From assembly GCF_051020975.1 (NCBI RefSeq), contig NW_027478161.1, positions 6,262,001 through 6,326,000 on the forward strand: a stretch of 64,000 bases of DNA, read 5' to 3'. The stretch is from Osmia lignaria lignaria (taxonomy: Eukaryota; Arthropoda; Insecta; Hymenoptera; Megachilidae). Positions 25,070 to 38,000 of the stretch are shown here, piece after piece; within the stretch, counting starts at the first letter, position 1; each line of letters opens with the position of its first letter. The position numbers and the translations under genes were made by a program. The notes under the pieces were generated by a model that saw only the letters and a program-made list of their open reading frames with translations, was not told the origin of the DNA and made no database searches.

Positions 25070-25840
25070 TCTTCTTCTGCACAGCTAAGCTGGAAGTGGC
25101 ATTTGCAGCGCGCAATAGTGCAGAGTTATCTCAAAGAAAGGGGCCACGGTGTTTCTGTATCTCTATTATGTTGGTGCGGCTTCGGAACTTTTAAATATCT
25201 TGATATATCTCGAGAAGTACGCATCTGATCAAAAAATATCGTAGAACATAAAAGGTAGGAAACCTAATTCTCTACAAAAAAGGTCTCTTAACATTTTCCC
25301 ATAGCTGGCATCGTTTCCGAGATATTTGCAGATTTAGCTCAAGGGAAGGGGCCTGACGACATATTCCGAGATATTTCTTCTTCTTGTTGTTCCTCTTCTG
25401 CACAGCTAAGCTGGAAGTGGCATTTGCAGGTCGCAATAGTGCAGAGTTATCTCAAAGAAAGGGGCCACGGTGTTTCTGTATCTCTATTATGTTGGTGCGG
25501 CTTCGGAACTTTTAAATATCTCGATATATCTCGAAAACTACGCTTCTGATCAAAAAATATCAGAGAATGTAAATTGTAGGAAACATAATTCTCTACAAAA
25601 AAGGTCTCTTAACATTTTGCCATAGCTCGCTTCGCTTCCGAGATATTTGCAGATTTATCTCAAGGGAAGGGGCCTGACGGACATATTTCGAGATATTTCT
25701 TGTTCTTGTTGTTCTTCTTCTGCACAGCTAAGCTGGAAGTGGCATTTGCAGCTCGCAATAGTGCAGAGTTATCTCAAAGAAAGGGGCCACGGTGTTTCTG
25801 TATCTCTATTATGTTGGTGCGGCTTCGGAACTTTTAAATG
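25070..25840 (+). repeat. Junction segment between the 28-mer and 15-mer blocks
   Basis: About 2.4 monomers that belong to neither block. It includes a monomer with CGAGAAGTACGC (25004 unit), a relative of the 14060 monomer at 25326 with GAATGTAAATTG, and a monomer at 25647 with CTTCGCTTCC, TTCTTGTTCTTG and AAATGTCTTG. All are inner-family monomers. Nothing other than satellite is present. Confidence 0.85.
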
Positions 25841-28543
25841 TCTTGATATATCTCGAGAACTACGCATCTGATCAAAAAATATCATAGAACATAAATTGTA
25901 GGAAACATAATTCTCTACAAAAAAGGTCTCTTAACATTTTGCCATAGCTCGCTTCGTTTCCGAGATATTTGCAGATTTATCTCAAGGGAAGGGTCCTGAT
26001 GGACATATTTCGAGATATTTCTTCTTCTTGTTGTTCTTCTTCTGCACAGCTAAACTGGAAGTGGCATTTCCAGCTCGCAATCGTGCAGAGTTATCTCAAA
26101 GAAAGGGGCCACGGTGTTTCTGTATCTCTATTATGTTGGGGCGGCTTCGGAACTTTTAAATATCTTGATATATCTCGAGAACTACGCCTCTGATCGAAAA
26201 ATATCATAGAACATAAAAAGTAGGAAACCTAATTTTCTACAAAAAAGGTCTCTTAACATTTTGCCGTAGCTCGCTTCGTTTCCGAGATATTTGCAGATTT
26301 ATCTCAAGGGAAGGGGCCTGACGGACATATTTCGAAATATTTCTTATTCTTGTTGTTCTTCTTCTGCACAGCTAAACTGGAAGTGGCATTTCCAGCTCGC
26401 AATCGTGCAGAGTAATCTCAAAGAAAGGGGCCACGGTGTTTCTGTATCTCTATTATGTTGGTGCGGCTTCGGAACTTTTAAATATCTTGATATATCTCGA
26501 GAACTACGCCTCTGATCGAAAAATATCATAGAACATAAAAAGTAGGAAACTTAATTCTCTACAAGAAAGGTCTCTTAACATTTTGCCATAGCTCGCTTCG
26601 TTTCCGAGATATTTGCAGATTTATCTCAAGGGAAGGGGCCGACGGACATATTTCGAGATATTTCTTCTTCTTGTTGTTCTTCTTCTGCACAGCTAAGCTG
26701 GAAGTGGCATTTCCAGCTCGCAATAGTGCAGAGTTATCCCAAAGAAAGGGGCCACGATGTTTCTGTATCTCTATTATGTTGGTGCGGCTTCGGAACTTTT
26801 AAATATCTCGATATATCTCGAAAACTACGCTTCTGATCAAAAAATATCATAGAACATAAATTGTAGGAAACATAATTCTCTACAAAAAAGGTCTCTTAAC
26901 ATTTTGCCATAGCTCGCTTCGTTTCCGAGATATTTGCAGATTTATCTCAAGGGAAGGGGCCTGACGGACATATTTCGAGATATTTCTTCTTCTTGTTGTT
27001 CTTCTTCTGCACAGCTAAGCTGGAAGTGGCATTTGCAGCTCGCAATTGTGCAGAGTTATCTCAAAGAAAGGGGCCACGGTGTTTCTGTATCTCTATTATG
27101 TTGGTGCGGCTTCGGAACTTTTAAATATCTTGATATATCTCGAGAACTACGCATCTGATCAAAAAATATCATAGAACATAAAAAGTAGGAAACTTAATTC
27201 TCTACAAAAAAGGTCTCTTAACATTTTGCCATAGCTCGCTTCGTTTCCGAGATATTTGCAGATTTATCTCAAGGGAAGGGGCCTGACGGACATATTTCGA
27301 GATATTTCTTCTTCTTGTTGTTCTTCTTCTGCACAGCTAAGCTGGAAGTGCCATTTGCAGCGCGCAATAGTGCAGAGTTATCTCAAAGAAAGGGGCCACG
27401 GTGTTTCTGTATCTCTATTATGTTGGTGCGGCTTCGGAACTTTTAAATATCTTGATATATCTCGAGAACTACGCATCTGTTCAAAAAATATCATAGAACA
27501 TAAAAAGTAGGAATCCTAATTTTCTACAAAAAAGGTCCCTTAACATTTTGCCGTAGCTCGCTTCGTTTCCGAGATATTTGCAGATTTATCTCAAGGGAAG
27601 GGGCCTGACGGACATATTTCCAGATATTTCTTCTTCTTGTTGTTCTTCTTCTGCACAGCTAAGCTGGAAGTGGCATTTGCAGCTCGCAATAGTGCAGAGT
27701 TATCTCAAAGAAAGGGGCCACGGTGTTTCTGTATCTCTATTATGTTGGTGCGGCTTCGGAACTTTTAAATATCTTGATATATCTCGAGAACTACGCATCT
27801 GATCAAAAAATATCATAGAACATAAAAAGTAGGAAACTTAATTCTCTACAAAAAAGGTCTCTTAACGTTTTGCGATAGCTCGCTTCGTTTCCGAGATATT
27901 TGCAGATTTATCTCAAGGGAAGGGTCCTGACGGACATATTTCGAGATATTTCTTCTTCTTGTTGTTCTTCTTCTGCACAGCTAAACTGGAAGTGGCATTT
28001 CCAGCTCGCAATAGTGCAGAGTTATCCCAAAGAAAGGGGCCACGATGTTGCTGTATCTCTATTATGTTGGTGCGGCTTCGGAACTTTTAAATATCTCGAT
28101 ATATCTCGAAAACTACGCTTCTGATCAAAAAATATCATAGAACATAAATTGTAGGAAACATAATTCTCTACAAAAAAGGTCTCTTAAGATTTTGCCATAG
28201 CTCGCTTCGTTTCCGAGATATTTGCAGATTTATCTCAAGGGAAGGGGCCTGACGGACATATTTCGAGATATTTCTTCTTCTTGTTGTTCTTCTTCAGCAC
28301 AGCTAAGCTGGAAGTGGGATTTGCAGCTCGCAATAGTGCAGAGTTATCTCAAAGAAAGGGGCCACGGTGTTTCTGTATCTCTATTATGTTGGTGCGGCTT
28401 CGGAACTTTTAAATATCTTGATATATTTCGAGAACTACGCATCTGATCAAAAAATATCGTAGAACATAAAAAGTAGGAAACTTAATTCTCTACAAATAAG
28501 GTCTCTTAACATTTTGCCATAGCTCGCTTTGTTTCCGAGATAT

Positions 28544-28864
28544 TTGCAGATTTATCTCAAGGGAAGGGGCCTGAGGGACATATTTCGAGATATTTCTTCT
28601 TCTTGTTGTTCTTCTTCTGCACAGCTAAGCTGGAAGTGGCTTTTGCAGGTCGCAATAGTGCAGAGTTATCTCAAAGAAAGGGGCCACGGTGTTTCTGTAT
28701 CTCTATTATGTTGGTGCGGCTTCGGAACTTTTAAATATCTTGATATATCTCGAGAACTACGCATCTGATCAAAAATATCATAGAACATAAAAAGTAGGAA
28801 ACTTAATTCTCTACAAAAAAGGTCTCGTAACATTTTGCCATAGCTCGCTTCGTTTCCGAGATAT
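28544..28864 (+). repeat. 321-bp monomer with a shortened A tract
   Basis: CTGATCAAAAATATC has five As where almost every other monomer has six (near 28771). It also has TGGCTTTTGCAGG for TGGCATTTGCAGG, and CGCTTTGTTTCC upstream, which gains an in-frame ATG-free extension of the open stretch. The counterpart in copy 2 (33372) has the normal A6, so this deletion arose after the 15-mer duplication. Confidence 0.9.
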
Positions 28865-30579
28865 TTGCAGATTTATCTCAAGGGAAGGGGCCTGACGGAC
28901 ATATTTCGAGATATTTCTTCTTCTTGTTGTTCTTCTTCTGCACAGCTAAGCTGGAAGTGGCATTTGCAGCGCGCAATAGTGCAGAGTTATCTCAAAGAAA
29001 GGGGGCACGGTGTTTCTGTATCTCTATTATGTTAGTGCGGCTTCGGAACTTTTAAATATCTTGATATATCTCGAGAACTACGCATCTGGTCAAAAAATAT
29101 CATAGAACATAAAAAGTAGGAATCCTAATTTTCTACAAAAAAGGTCTCTTAACATTTTGCCGTAGCTCGCTTCGTTTCCGAGATATTTGCAGATTTATCT
29201 CAAGGGAAGGGGCCTGACGGACATATTTCCAGATATTTCTTCTTCTTGTTGTTCTTCTTCTGCACAGCTAAGCTGGAAGTGGCATTTGCAGCTGGCAATA
29301 GTGCAGAGTTATCTCAAAGAAAGGGGCCACGGTGTTTCTGTATCTCTATTATGTTGGTGCGGCTTCGGAACTTTTAAATATCTCGATATATCTCGAAAAC
29401 TACGCTTCTGATCAAAAAATATCAGAGAACGTAAATTGTAGGAAACATAATTCTCTACAAAAAAGGTCTCTTAAGATTTTGCCATAGTTCGCTTCGTTTC
29501 CGAGATATTTGCAGATTTATCTCAAGGGAAGGGGCCTGACGGACATATTTCGAGATATTTCTTCTTCTTGTTGTTCTTCTTCTGCACAGCTAAGCTGGAA
29601 GTGGCATTTGCAGGTCGCAATAGTGCAGAGTTATCTCAAAGAAAGGGGCCACGGTGTTTCTGTATCTCTATTATGTTGGTGCGGCTTCGGAACTTTTAAA
29701 TATCTTGATATATCTCGAGAACTACGCATCTGATCAAAAAATATCATAGAACATAAAAAGTAGGAAACTTAATTCTCTACAAAAAAGGTCTCGTAACATT
29801 TTGCCATAGCTCGCTTCGTTTCCGAGATATTTGCAGATTTATCTCAAGGGAAGGGGCCTGACGGACATATTTCGAGATATTTCTTCTTCTTGTTGTTCTT
29901 CTTCTGCACAGCTAAGCTGGAAGTGGCATTTGCAGCGCGCAATAGTGCAGAGTTATCTCAAAGAAAGGGGGCACGGTGTTTCTGTATCTCTATTATGTTA
30001 GTGCGGCTTCGGAACTTTTAAATATCTTGATATATCTCGAGAACTACGCATCTGGTCAAAAAATATCATAGAACATAAAAAGTAGGAATCCTAATTTTCT
30101 ACAAAAAAGGTCTCTTAACATTTTGCCGTAGCTCGCTTCGTTTCCGAGATATTTGCAGATTTATCTCAAGGGAAGGGGCCTGACGGACATATTTCCAGAT
30201 ATTTCTTCTTCTTGTTGTTCTTCTTCTGCACAGCTAAGCTGGAAGTGGCATTTGCAGCTGGCAATAGTGCAGAGTTATCTCAAAGAAAGGGGCCACGGTG
30301 TTTCTGTATCTCTATTATGTTGGTGCGGCTTCGGAACTTTTAAATATCTCGATATATCTCGAAAACTACGCTTCTGATCAAAAAATATCAGAGAACGTAA
30401 ATTGTAGGAAACATAATTCTCTACAAAAAAGGTCTCTTAAGATTTTGCCATAGTTCGCTTCGTTTCCGAGATATTTGCAGATTTATCTCAAGGGAAGGGG
30501 CCTGACGGACATATTTCGAGATATTTCTTCTTCTTGTTGTTCTTCTTCTGCACAGCTAAGCTGGAAGTGGCATTTGCAG
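28642..30579 (+). repeat. Extra tandem 3-mer in 15-mer copy 1, period 966 bp
   Basis: The three monomers 28865, 29187 and 29509 are repeated as 29831, 30153 and 30475. Shared variants: GGTCTCGTAACATT, AAAGGGGGCACGG, TTATGTTAGTGCGG, CTGGTCAAAAAATATC, GCAGCTGGCAATAG, CAGAGAACGTAAATTG. The match ends where GCAGGTCGC (29614) becomes GCAGCTCGC (30580). The 28-mer and the second 15-mer copy carry this trio only once. Confidence 0.87.
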
Positions 30580-30668
30580 CTCGCAATAGTGCAGAGTTAT
30601 CTCAAAGAAAGGGGCCACGGTGTTTCTGTATCTTTATTATGTTGGTGCGGCTTCGGAACTTTTAAATA

Positions 30669-33600
30669 TCTTGATATATCTCGAGAACTACGCATCTGAT
30701 CAAAAAATATCATAGAACATAAATTGTAGGAAACATAATTCTCTACAAAAAAGGTCTCTTAACATTTTGCCATAGCTCGCTTCGTTTCCGAGATATTTGC
30801 AGATTTATCTCAAGGGAAGGGTCCTGATGGACATATTTCGAGATATTTCTTCTTCTTGTTGTTCTTCTTCTGCACAGCTAAACTGGAAGTGGCATTTCCA
30901 GCTCGCAATCGTGCAGAGTTATCTCAAAGAAAGGGGCCACGGTGTTTCTGTATCTCTATTATGTTGGGGCGGCTTCGGAACTTTTAAATATCTTGATATA
31001 TCTCGAGAACTACGCCTCTGATCGAAAAATATCATAGAACATAAAAAGTAGGAAACCTAATTTTCTACAAAAAAGGTCTCTTAACATTTTGCCGTAGCTC
31101 GCTTCGTTTCCGAGATATTTGCAGATTTATCTCAAGGGAAGGGGCCTGACGGACATATTTCGAAATATTTCTTATTCTTGTTGTTCTTCTTCTGCACAGC
31201 TAAACTGGAAGTGGCATTTCCAGCTCGCAATCGTGCAGAGTAATCTCAAAGAAAGGGGCCACGGTGTTTCTGTATCTCTATTATGTTGGTGCGGCTTCGG
31301 AACTTTTAAATATCTTGATATATCTCGAGAACTACGCCTCTGATCGAAAAATATCATAGAACATAAAAAGTAGGAAACTTAATTCTCTACAAGAAAGGTC
31401 TCTTAACATTTTGCCATAGCTCGCTTCGTTTCCGAGATATTTGCAGATTTATCTCAAGGGAAGGGGCCGACGGACATATTTCGAGATATTTCTTCTTCTT
31501 GTTGTTCTTCTTCTGCACAGCTAAGCTGGAAGTGGCATTTCCAGCTCGCAATAGTGCAGAGTTATCCCAAAGAAAGGGGCCACGATGTTTCTGTATCTCT
31601 ATTATGTTGGTGCGGCTTCGGAACTTTTAAATATCTCGATATATCTCGAAAACTACGCTTCTGATCAAAAAATATCATAGAACATAAATTGTAGGAAACA
31701 TAATTCTCTACAAAAAAGGTCTCTTAACATTTTGCCATAGCTCGCTTCGTTTCCGAGATATTTGCAGATTTATCTCAAGGGAAGGGGCCTGACGGACATA
31801 TTTCGAGATATTTCTTCTTCTTGTTGTTCTTCTTCTGCACAGCTAAGCTGGAAGTGGCATTTGCAGCTCGCAATTGTGCAGAGTTATCTCAAAGAAAGGG
31901 GCCACGGTGTTTCTGTATCTCTATTATGTTGGTGCGGCTTCGGAACTTTTAAATATCTTGATATATCTCGAGAACTACGCATCTGATCAAAAAATATCAT
32001 AGAACATAAAAAGTAGGAAACTTAATTCTCTACAAAAAAGGTCTCTTAACATTTTGCCATAGCTCGCTTCGTTTCCGAGATATTTGCAGATTTATCTCAA
32101 GGGAAGGGGCCTGACGGACATATTTCGAGATATTTCTTCTTCTTGTTGTTCTTCTTCTGCACAGCTAAGCTGGAAGTGCCATTTGCAGCGCGCAATAGTG
32201 CAGAGTTATCTCAAAGAAAGGGGCCACGGTGTTTCTGTATCTCTATTATGTTGGTGCGGCTTCGGAACTTTTAAATATCTTGATATATCTCGAGAACTAC
32301 GCATCTGTTCAAAAAATATCATAGAACATAAAAAGTAGGAATCCTAATTTTCTACAAAAAAGGTCCCTTAACATTTTGCCGTAGCTCGCTTCGTTTCCGA
32401 GATATTTGCAGATTTATCTCAAGGGAAGGGGCCTGACGGACATATTTCCAGATATTTCTTCTTCTTGTTGTTCTTCTTCTGCACAGCTAAGCTGGAAGTG
32501 GCATTTGCAGCTCGCAATAGTGCAGAGTTATCTCAAAGAAAGGGGCCACGGTGTTTCTGTATCTCTATTATGTTGGTGCGGCTTCGGAACTTTTAAATAT
32601 CTTGATATATCTCGAGAACTACGCATCTGATCAAAAAATATCATAGAACATAAAAAGTAGGAAACTTAATTCTCTACAAAAAAGGTCTCTGAACGTTTTG
32701 CGATAGCTCGCTTCGTTTCCGAGATATTTGCAGATTTATCTCAAGGGAAGGGTCCTGACGGACATATTTCGAGATATTTCTTCTTCTTGTTGTTCTTCTT
32801 CTGCACAGCTAAACTGGAAGTGGCATTTCCAGCTCGCAATAGTGCAGAGTTATCCCAAAGAAAGGGGCCACGATGTTGCTGTATCTCTATTATGTTGGTG
32901 CGGCTTCGGAACTTTTAAATATCTCGATATATCTCGAAAACTACGCTTCTGATCAAAAAATATCATAGAACATAAATTGTAGGAAACATAATTCTCTACA
33001 AAAAAGGTCTCTTAAGATTTTGCCATAGCTCGCTTCGTTTCCGAGATATTTGCAGATTTATCTCAAGGGAAGGGGCCTGACGGACATATTTCGAGATATT
33101 TCTTCTTCTTGTTGTTCTTCTTCAGCACAGCTAAGCTGGAAGTGGGATTTGCAGCTCGCAATAGTGCAGAGTTATCTCAAAGAAAGGGGCCACGGTGTTT
33201 CTGTATCTCTATTATGTTGGTGCGGCTTCGGAACTTTTAAATATCTTGATATATCTCGAGAACTACGCATCTGATCAAAAAATATCGTAGAACATAAAAA
33301 GTAGGAAACTTAATTCTCTACAAATAAGGTCTCTTAACATTTTGCCATAGCTCGCTTTGTTTCCGAGATATTTGCAGATTTATCTCAAGGGAAGGGGCCT
33401 GAGGGACATATTTCGAGATATTTCTTCTTCTTGTTGTTCTTCTTCTGCACAGCTAAGCTGGAAGTGGCATTTGCAGGTCGCAATAGTGCAGAGTTATCTC
33501 AAAGAAAGGGGCCACGGTGTTTCTGTATCTCTATTATGTTGGTGCGGCTTCGGAACTTTTAAATATCTTGATATATCTCGAGAACTACGCATCTGATCAA

Positions 33601-34442
33601 AAAATATCATAGAACATAAAAAGTAGGAAACTTAATTCTCTACAAAAAAGGTCTCGTAACATTTTGCCATAGCTCGCTTCGTTTCCGAGATATTTGCAGA
33701 TTTATCTCAAGGGAAGGGGCCTGACGGACATATTTCGAGATATTTCTTCTTCTTGTTGTTCTTCTTCTGCACAGCTAAGCTGGAAGTGGCATTTGCAGCG
33801 CGCAATAGTGCAGAGTTATCTCAAAGAAAGGGGGCACGGTGTTTCTGTATCTCTATTATGTTAGTGCGGCTTCGGAACTTTTAAATATCTTGATATATCT
33901 CGAGAACTACGCATCTGGTCAAAAAATATCATAGAACATAAAAAGTAGGAATCCTAATTTTCTACAAAAAAGGTCTCTTAACATTTTGCCGTAGCTCGCT
34001 TCGTTTCCGAGATATTTGCAGATTTATCTCAAGGGAAGGGGCCTGACGGACATATTTCCAGATATTTCTTCTTCTTGTTGTTCTTCTTCTGCACAGCTAA
34101 GCTGGAAGTGGCATTTGCAGCTGGCAATAGTGCAGAGTTATCTCAAAGAAAGGGGCCACGGTGTTTCTGTATCTCTATTATGTTGGTGCGGCTTCGGAAC
34201 TTTTAAATATCTCGATATATCTCGAAAACTACGCTTCTGATCAAAAAATATCAGAGAACGTAAATTGTAGGAAACATAATTCTCTACAAAAAAGGTCTCT
34301 TAAGATTTTGCCATAGTTCGCTTCGTTTCCGAGATATTTGCAGATTTATCTCAAGGGAAGGGGCCTGACGGACATATTTCGAGATATTTCTTCTTCTTGT
34401 TGTTCTTCTTCTGCACAGCTAAGCTGGAAGTGGCATTTGCAG
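30669..34442 (+). repeat. 15-mer higher-order unit, copy 2 (partial)
   Basis: This copy follows copy 1 without a gap and matches it to 34442, where GCAGCTCGC replaces GCAGGTCGC. It includes the 321-bp founder monomer at 31441 with GGGGCCGACGG and the chain KCHLQRAI-type, TTCCAGATATT, GAAGTGGGATTTG and CCTGAGGGACA monomers in the same order. Downstream the sequence continues as in the 28-mer from about 13416, not as in copy 1. Confidence 0.87.
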
Positions 34443-35066
34443 CTCGCAATAGTGCAGAGTTATCTCAAAGAAAGGGGCCACGGTGTTTCTGTATCTCTAT
34501 TATGTTGGTGCGGCTTCGGAACTTTTAAATATCTTGATATATCTCGAGAACTACGCATCTGATCAAAAAATATCGTAGAACATAAAAAGTAGGAAACTTA
34601 ATTCCCTACAAATAAGGTCTCTTAACATTTTGCCATAGCTCGCTTGGTTTCCGAGATATTTGCAGATATATCTCAAGGGAAGGGGCCTGACGGACATATT
34701 TCGAGATATTTCTTCTTCTTGTTGTTCTTCTTCTGCACAGCTAAGCTGGAAGTGGCATTTGCAGCTCGCAATAGTGCAGAGTTATCTCAAAGAAAGGGGC
34801 CACGGTGTTTCTGTATCTCTATTATGTTGGTGCGGCTTCGGAACTTTTAAATATCTTGATATATCTCGAGAACTACGCATCTGATCAAAAAATATCGTAG
34901 AACATAAAAAGTAGGAAACTTAATTCCCTACAAATAAGGTCTCTTAACATTTTGCCATAGCTCGCTTGGTTTCCGAGATATTTGCAGATATATCTCAAGG
35001 GAAGGGGCCTGACGGACATATTTCGAGATATTTCTTCTTCTTGTTGTTCTTCTTCTGCACAGCTAA
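34347..35066 (+). repeat. Single-monomer tandem duplication (322 bp)
   Basis: 34347-34744 matches 34669-35066 at a shift of exactly one monomer. Left edge: T at 34346 against A at 34668 (GATTTATC versus GATATATC). Right edge: G at 34745 against A at 35067. Shared private variants are ATCGTAGAACATAAAAAG, AATTCCCTACAAATAAGG and CGCTTGGTTTCC. This is the smallest in-register duplication visible and gives a clean picture of one unequal exchange. Confidence 0.82.
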
Positions 35067-38000
35067 ACTGGAAGTGGCATTTCCAACTCGCAATAGTGCA
35101 GAGTTATCCCAAAGAAAGGGGCCACGATGTTTCTGTATCTCTATTATGTTGGTGCGGCTTCGGAACTTTTAAATATCTCGATATATCTCGAAAACTACGC
35201 TTCTGATCAAAAAATATCAGAGAACGTAAATTGTAGGAAACATAATTCTCTACAAAAAAGGTCTCTTAACATTTTGCCATAGCTCGCTTCGTTTCCGAGA
35301 GATTTGCAGATTTATCTCCAGGGAAGGGGCCTGACGGACATATTTCTAGATATTTCTTGTTCTTGTTGTTCTTCTTCTGCACAGCTAAGCTGGAAGTGGC
35401 ATTTGCAGCTCGCAATAGTGCAGAGTTATCTCAAAGAAAGGGGCCACGGTGTTTCTGTATCTCTATTATGTTGGTGCGGCTTGGGAACTTTTAAATATCT
35501 TGATATATCTCGAGAACTACGCATCTGATCAAAAAATATGGTAGAACATAAAAAGTAGGAAACTTAATTCTCTACAAATAAGGTCTCTTAACATTTTGCC
35601 ATAGCTCGCTTGGTTTCCGAGATATTTGCAGATTTATCTCAAGGGAAGGGGCCTGAGGGACATATTTCGAGATATTTCTTCTTCTTGTTGTTCTTCTTCT
35701 GCACAGCTAAGCTGGAAGTGGCATTTGCAGCTCGCAATAGTGCAGAGTTACCTCAAAGAAAGGGGCCACGGTGTTTCTGTATCTCTATTATGTTGGTGCC
35801 GCTTCGGAACTTTTAAATATCTGGGTATATCTCGAGAACTACGCATCTGATCAAAAAATATCATAGAACATAAAAAGTAGGAGACATAATTCTCTACAAA
35901 AAAGGTCTCCCAACATTTTGCCATAGCTCGCTTCGTTTCCGATATATTTGCAGATTTATCTCAAGGGAAGGGTCCTGATGGACATATTTCCAGATATTTC
36001 TTCTTCTTGTTGTTCTTCTTCTGCACAGCTAAGCTGGAAGTGGCATTTGCAGCTCGCAATAGTGCAGAGTTATCTCAAAGAAAGGGGCCACGGTGTTTCT
36101 GTATCTCTATTATGTTGGTGCGGCTTGGGAACTTTTAAATATCTTGATATATCTCGAGAACTACGCATCTGATCAAAAAATATCGTAGAACATAAAAAGT
36201 AGGAAACTTAATTCTCTACAAATAAGGTCTCTTAACATTTTGCCATAGCTCGCTTGGTTTCCGAGATATTTGCAGATTTATCTCAAGGGAAGGGGCCTGA
36301 GGGACATATTTCGAGATATTTCTTCTTCTTGTTGTTCTTCTTCTGCACAGCTAAGCTGGAAGTGGCATTTGCAGCTCGCAATTGTGCAGAGTTACCTCAA
36401 AGAAAGGGGCCACGGTGTTTCTGTATCTCTATTATGTTGGTGCCGCTTCGGAACTTTTAAATATCTGGGTATATCTCGAGAACTACGCATCTGATCAAAA
36501 AATATCATAGAACATAAAAAGTAGGAAACTTAATTCTCTACAAAAAAGGTCTCTTAACATTTTGCCATAGCTCGCTTCGTTTCCGAGATATTTGCAGATT
36601 TATCTCAAGGGAAGGGGCCTGACGGACATATTTCGAGATATTTCTTCTTCTTGTTGCTCTTCTTCTGCACAGCTAAGCTGGAAGTGGCATTTGCAGCGCG
36701 CAATAGTGCAGAGTTATCTCAAAGAAAGGGGCCACGGTGTTTCTGTATCTCTATTATGTTGGTGCTGCTTCGGAACTTTTAAATATCTCGATATATCTCG
36801 AAAACTACGCTTCTGATCAAAAAATATCATAGAACCTAAATTGTAGGAAACATAATTCTCTACAAAAAAGGTCTCTTAACATTTTGCCATAGCTCGCTTC
36901 GTTTCCGAGATATTTGCAGATATATCACAAGGGAAGGGGCCTGACGGACATATTTCGAGATATTTCTTCTTCTTGTTGTTCTTCTTCTGCACAGCTAAGC
37001 TGGAAGTGGCATTTGCATCTCGCAATAGTGCAGAGTTATCTCAAAGAAAGGGGCCACGGTGTTTCTGTATCTCTATTATGTTGGTGCGGCTTCGGAACTT
37101 TTAAATATCTTGATATATCTCGAGAACTACGCATCTGATCAAAAAATATCATAGAACATAAAAAGTAGGGAACTTAATTCTCTACAAAAAAGGTCTCCTA
37201 ACATTTTGCCATAGCTCGCTTCGTTTCCGAGATATTTGCAGATTTATCTCAAGGGAAGGGTCCTGATGGACATATTTCGAGATATTTCTTCTTCTTGTTG
37301 TTCTTCTTCTGCACAGCTAAACTGGAAGTGGCATTTCCAGCTCGCAATCGTGCAGAGTTATCTCAAAGAAAGGGGCCACGGTGTTTCTGTATCTCTATTA
37401 TGTTAGTGCGGCTTCGGAACTTTTAAATATCTTGATATATCTCGAGAACTACGCCTCTGATCGAAAAATATCATAGAACATAAAAAGTAGGAAACCTAAT
37501 TTTCTACAAAAAAGGTCTCTCAACATTTTGCCGTAGCTCGCTTCGTTTCCGAGATATTTGCAGATTTATCTCAAGGGAAGGTGCCTGACGGACATATTTC
37601 GAAATATTTCTTATTCTTGTTGTTCTTCTTCTGCACAGCTAAGCTGGAAGTGGCATTTGCAGCTCGCAATAGTGCAGAGTTATCTCAAAGAAAGGGGCCA
37701 CGGTGTTTCTGTACCTCTATTATGTTGGTGCAGCTTCGGAGCTTTTAAATATCTTGATATATCTCGAGAACTACGCATCTGATCAAAAAATCTCACACAA
37801 CATAAAAAGTAGGAAACTTAATTCTCTACAAAAAAGGTCTCTTAACGTTTTGCAATAGCTCGCTTCGTTTCCGAGATATTTGCAGATATATCTCAAGGGA
37901 AGGGGCCTGCCGGACATATTTCGAGATATTTCTTCTTCTTGTTGTTCTTCTTCTGCACAGCTAAGCTGGAAGTGGCATTTGCGGCTCGCACTAGTGCAGA

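Larger units (their letters stand above)
25841..30668 (+). repeat. 15-mer higher-order unit, copy 1 (4828 bp)
   Basis: 25841-29613 matches 30669-34442; the remainder of the period to 30668 is filled by the extra 3-mer. Left edge: G at 25840 (AAATGTCTTG) against A at 30668. The period is 15 x 322 minus 2 because of the 321-bp monomers at 26613 and 28544; after the A-tract deletion in 28544 the shift becomes 4829. Differences seen between copies include ATATTTCGAG near 28430, GGCTTTTGCAGG near 28641, an A5 for A6 run near 28771, and CTCTGAACG near 32690. Monomer order after 27256 parallels 20175 onward in the 28-mer, so it was derived from that block. Confidence 0.88.

Noticed and set aside
7044..25088. 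Calling the 28-mer pair certainly an assembly error
   Set aside because: Two real differences and a clean in-register junction fit genuine duplication; only spanning reads can decide, so it is flagged but not dismissed.
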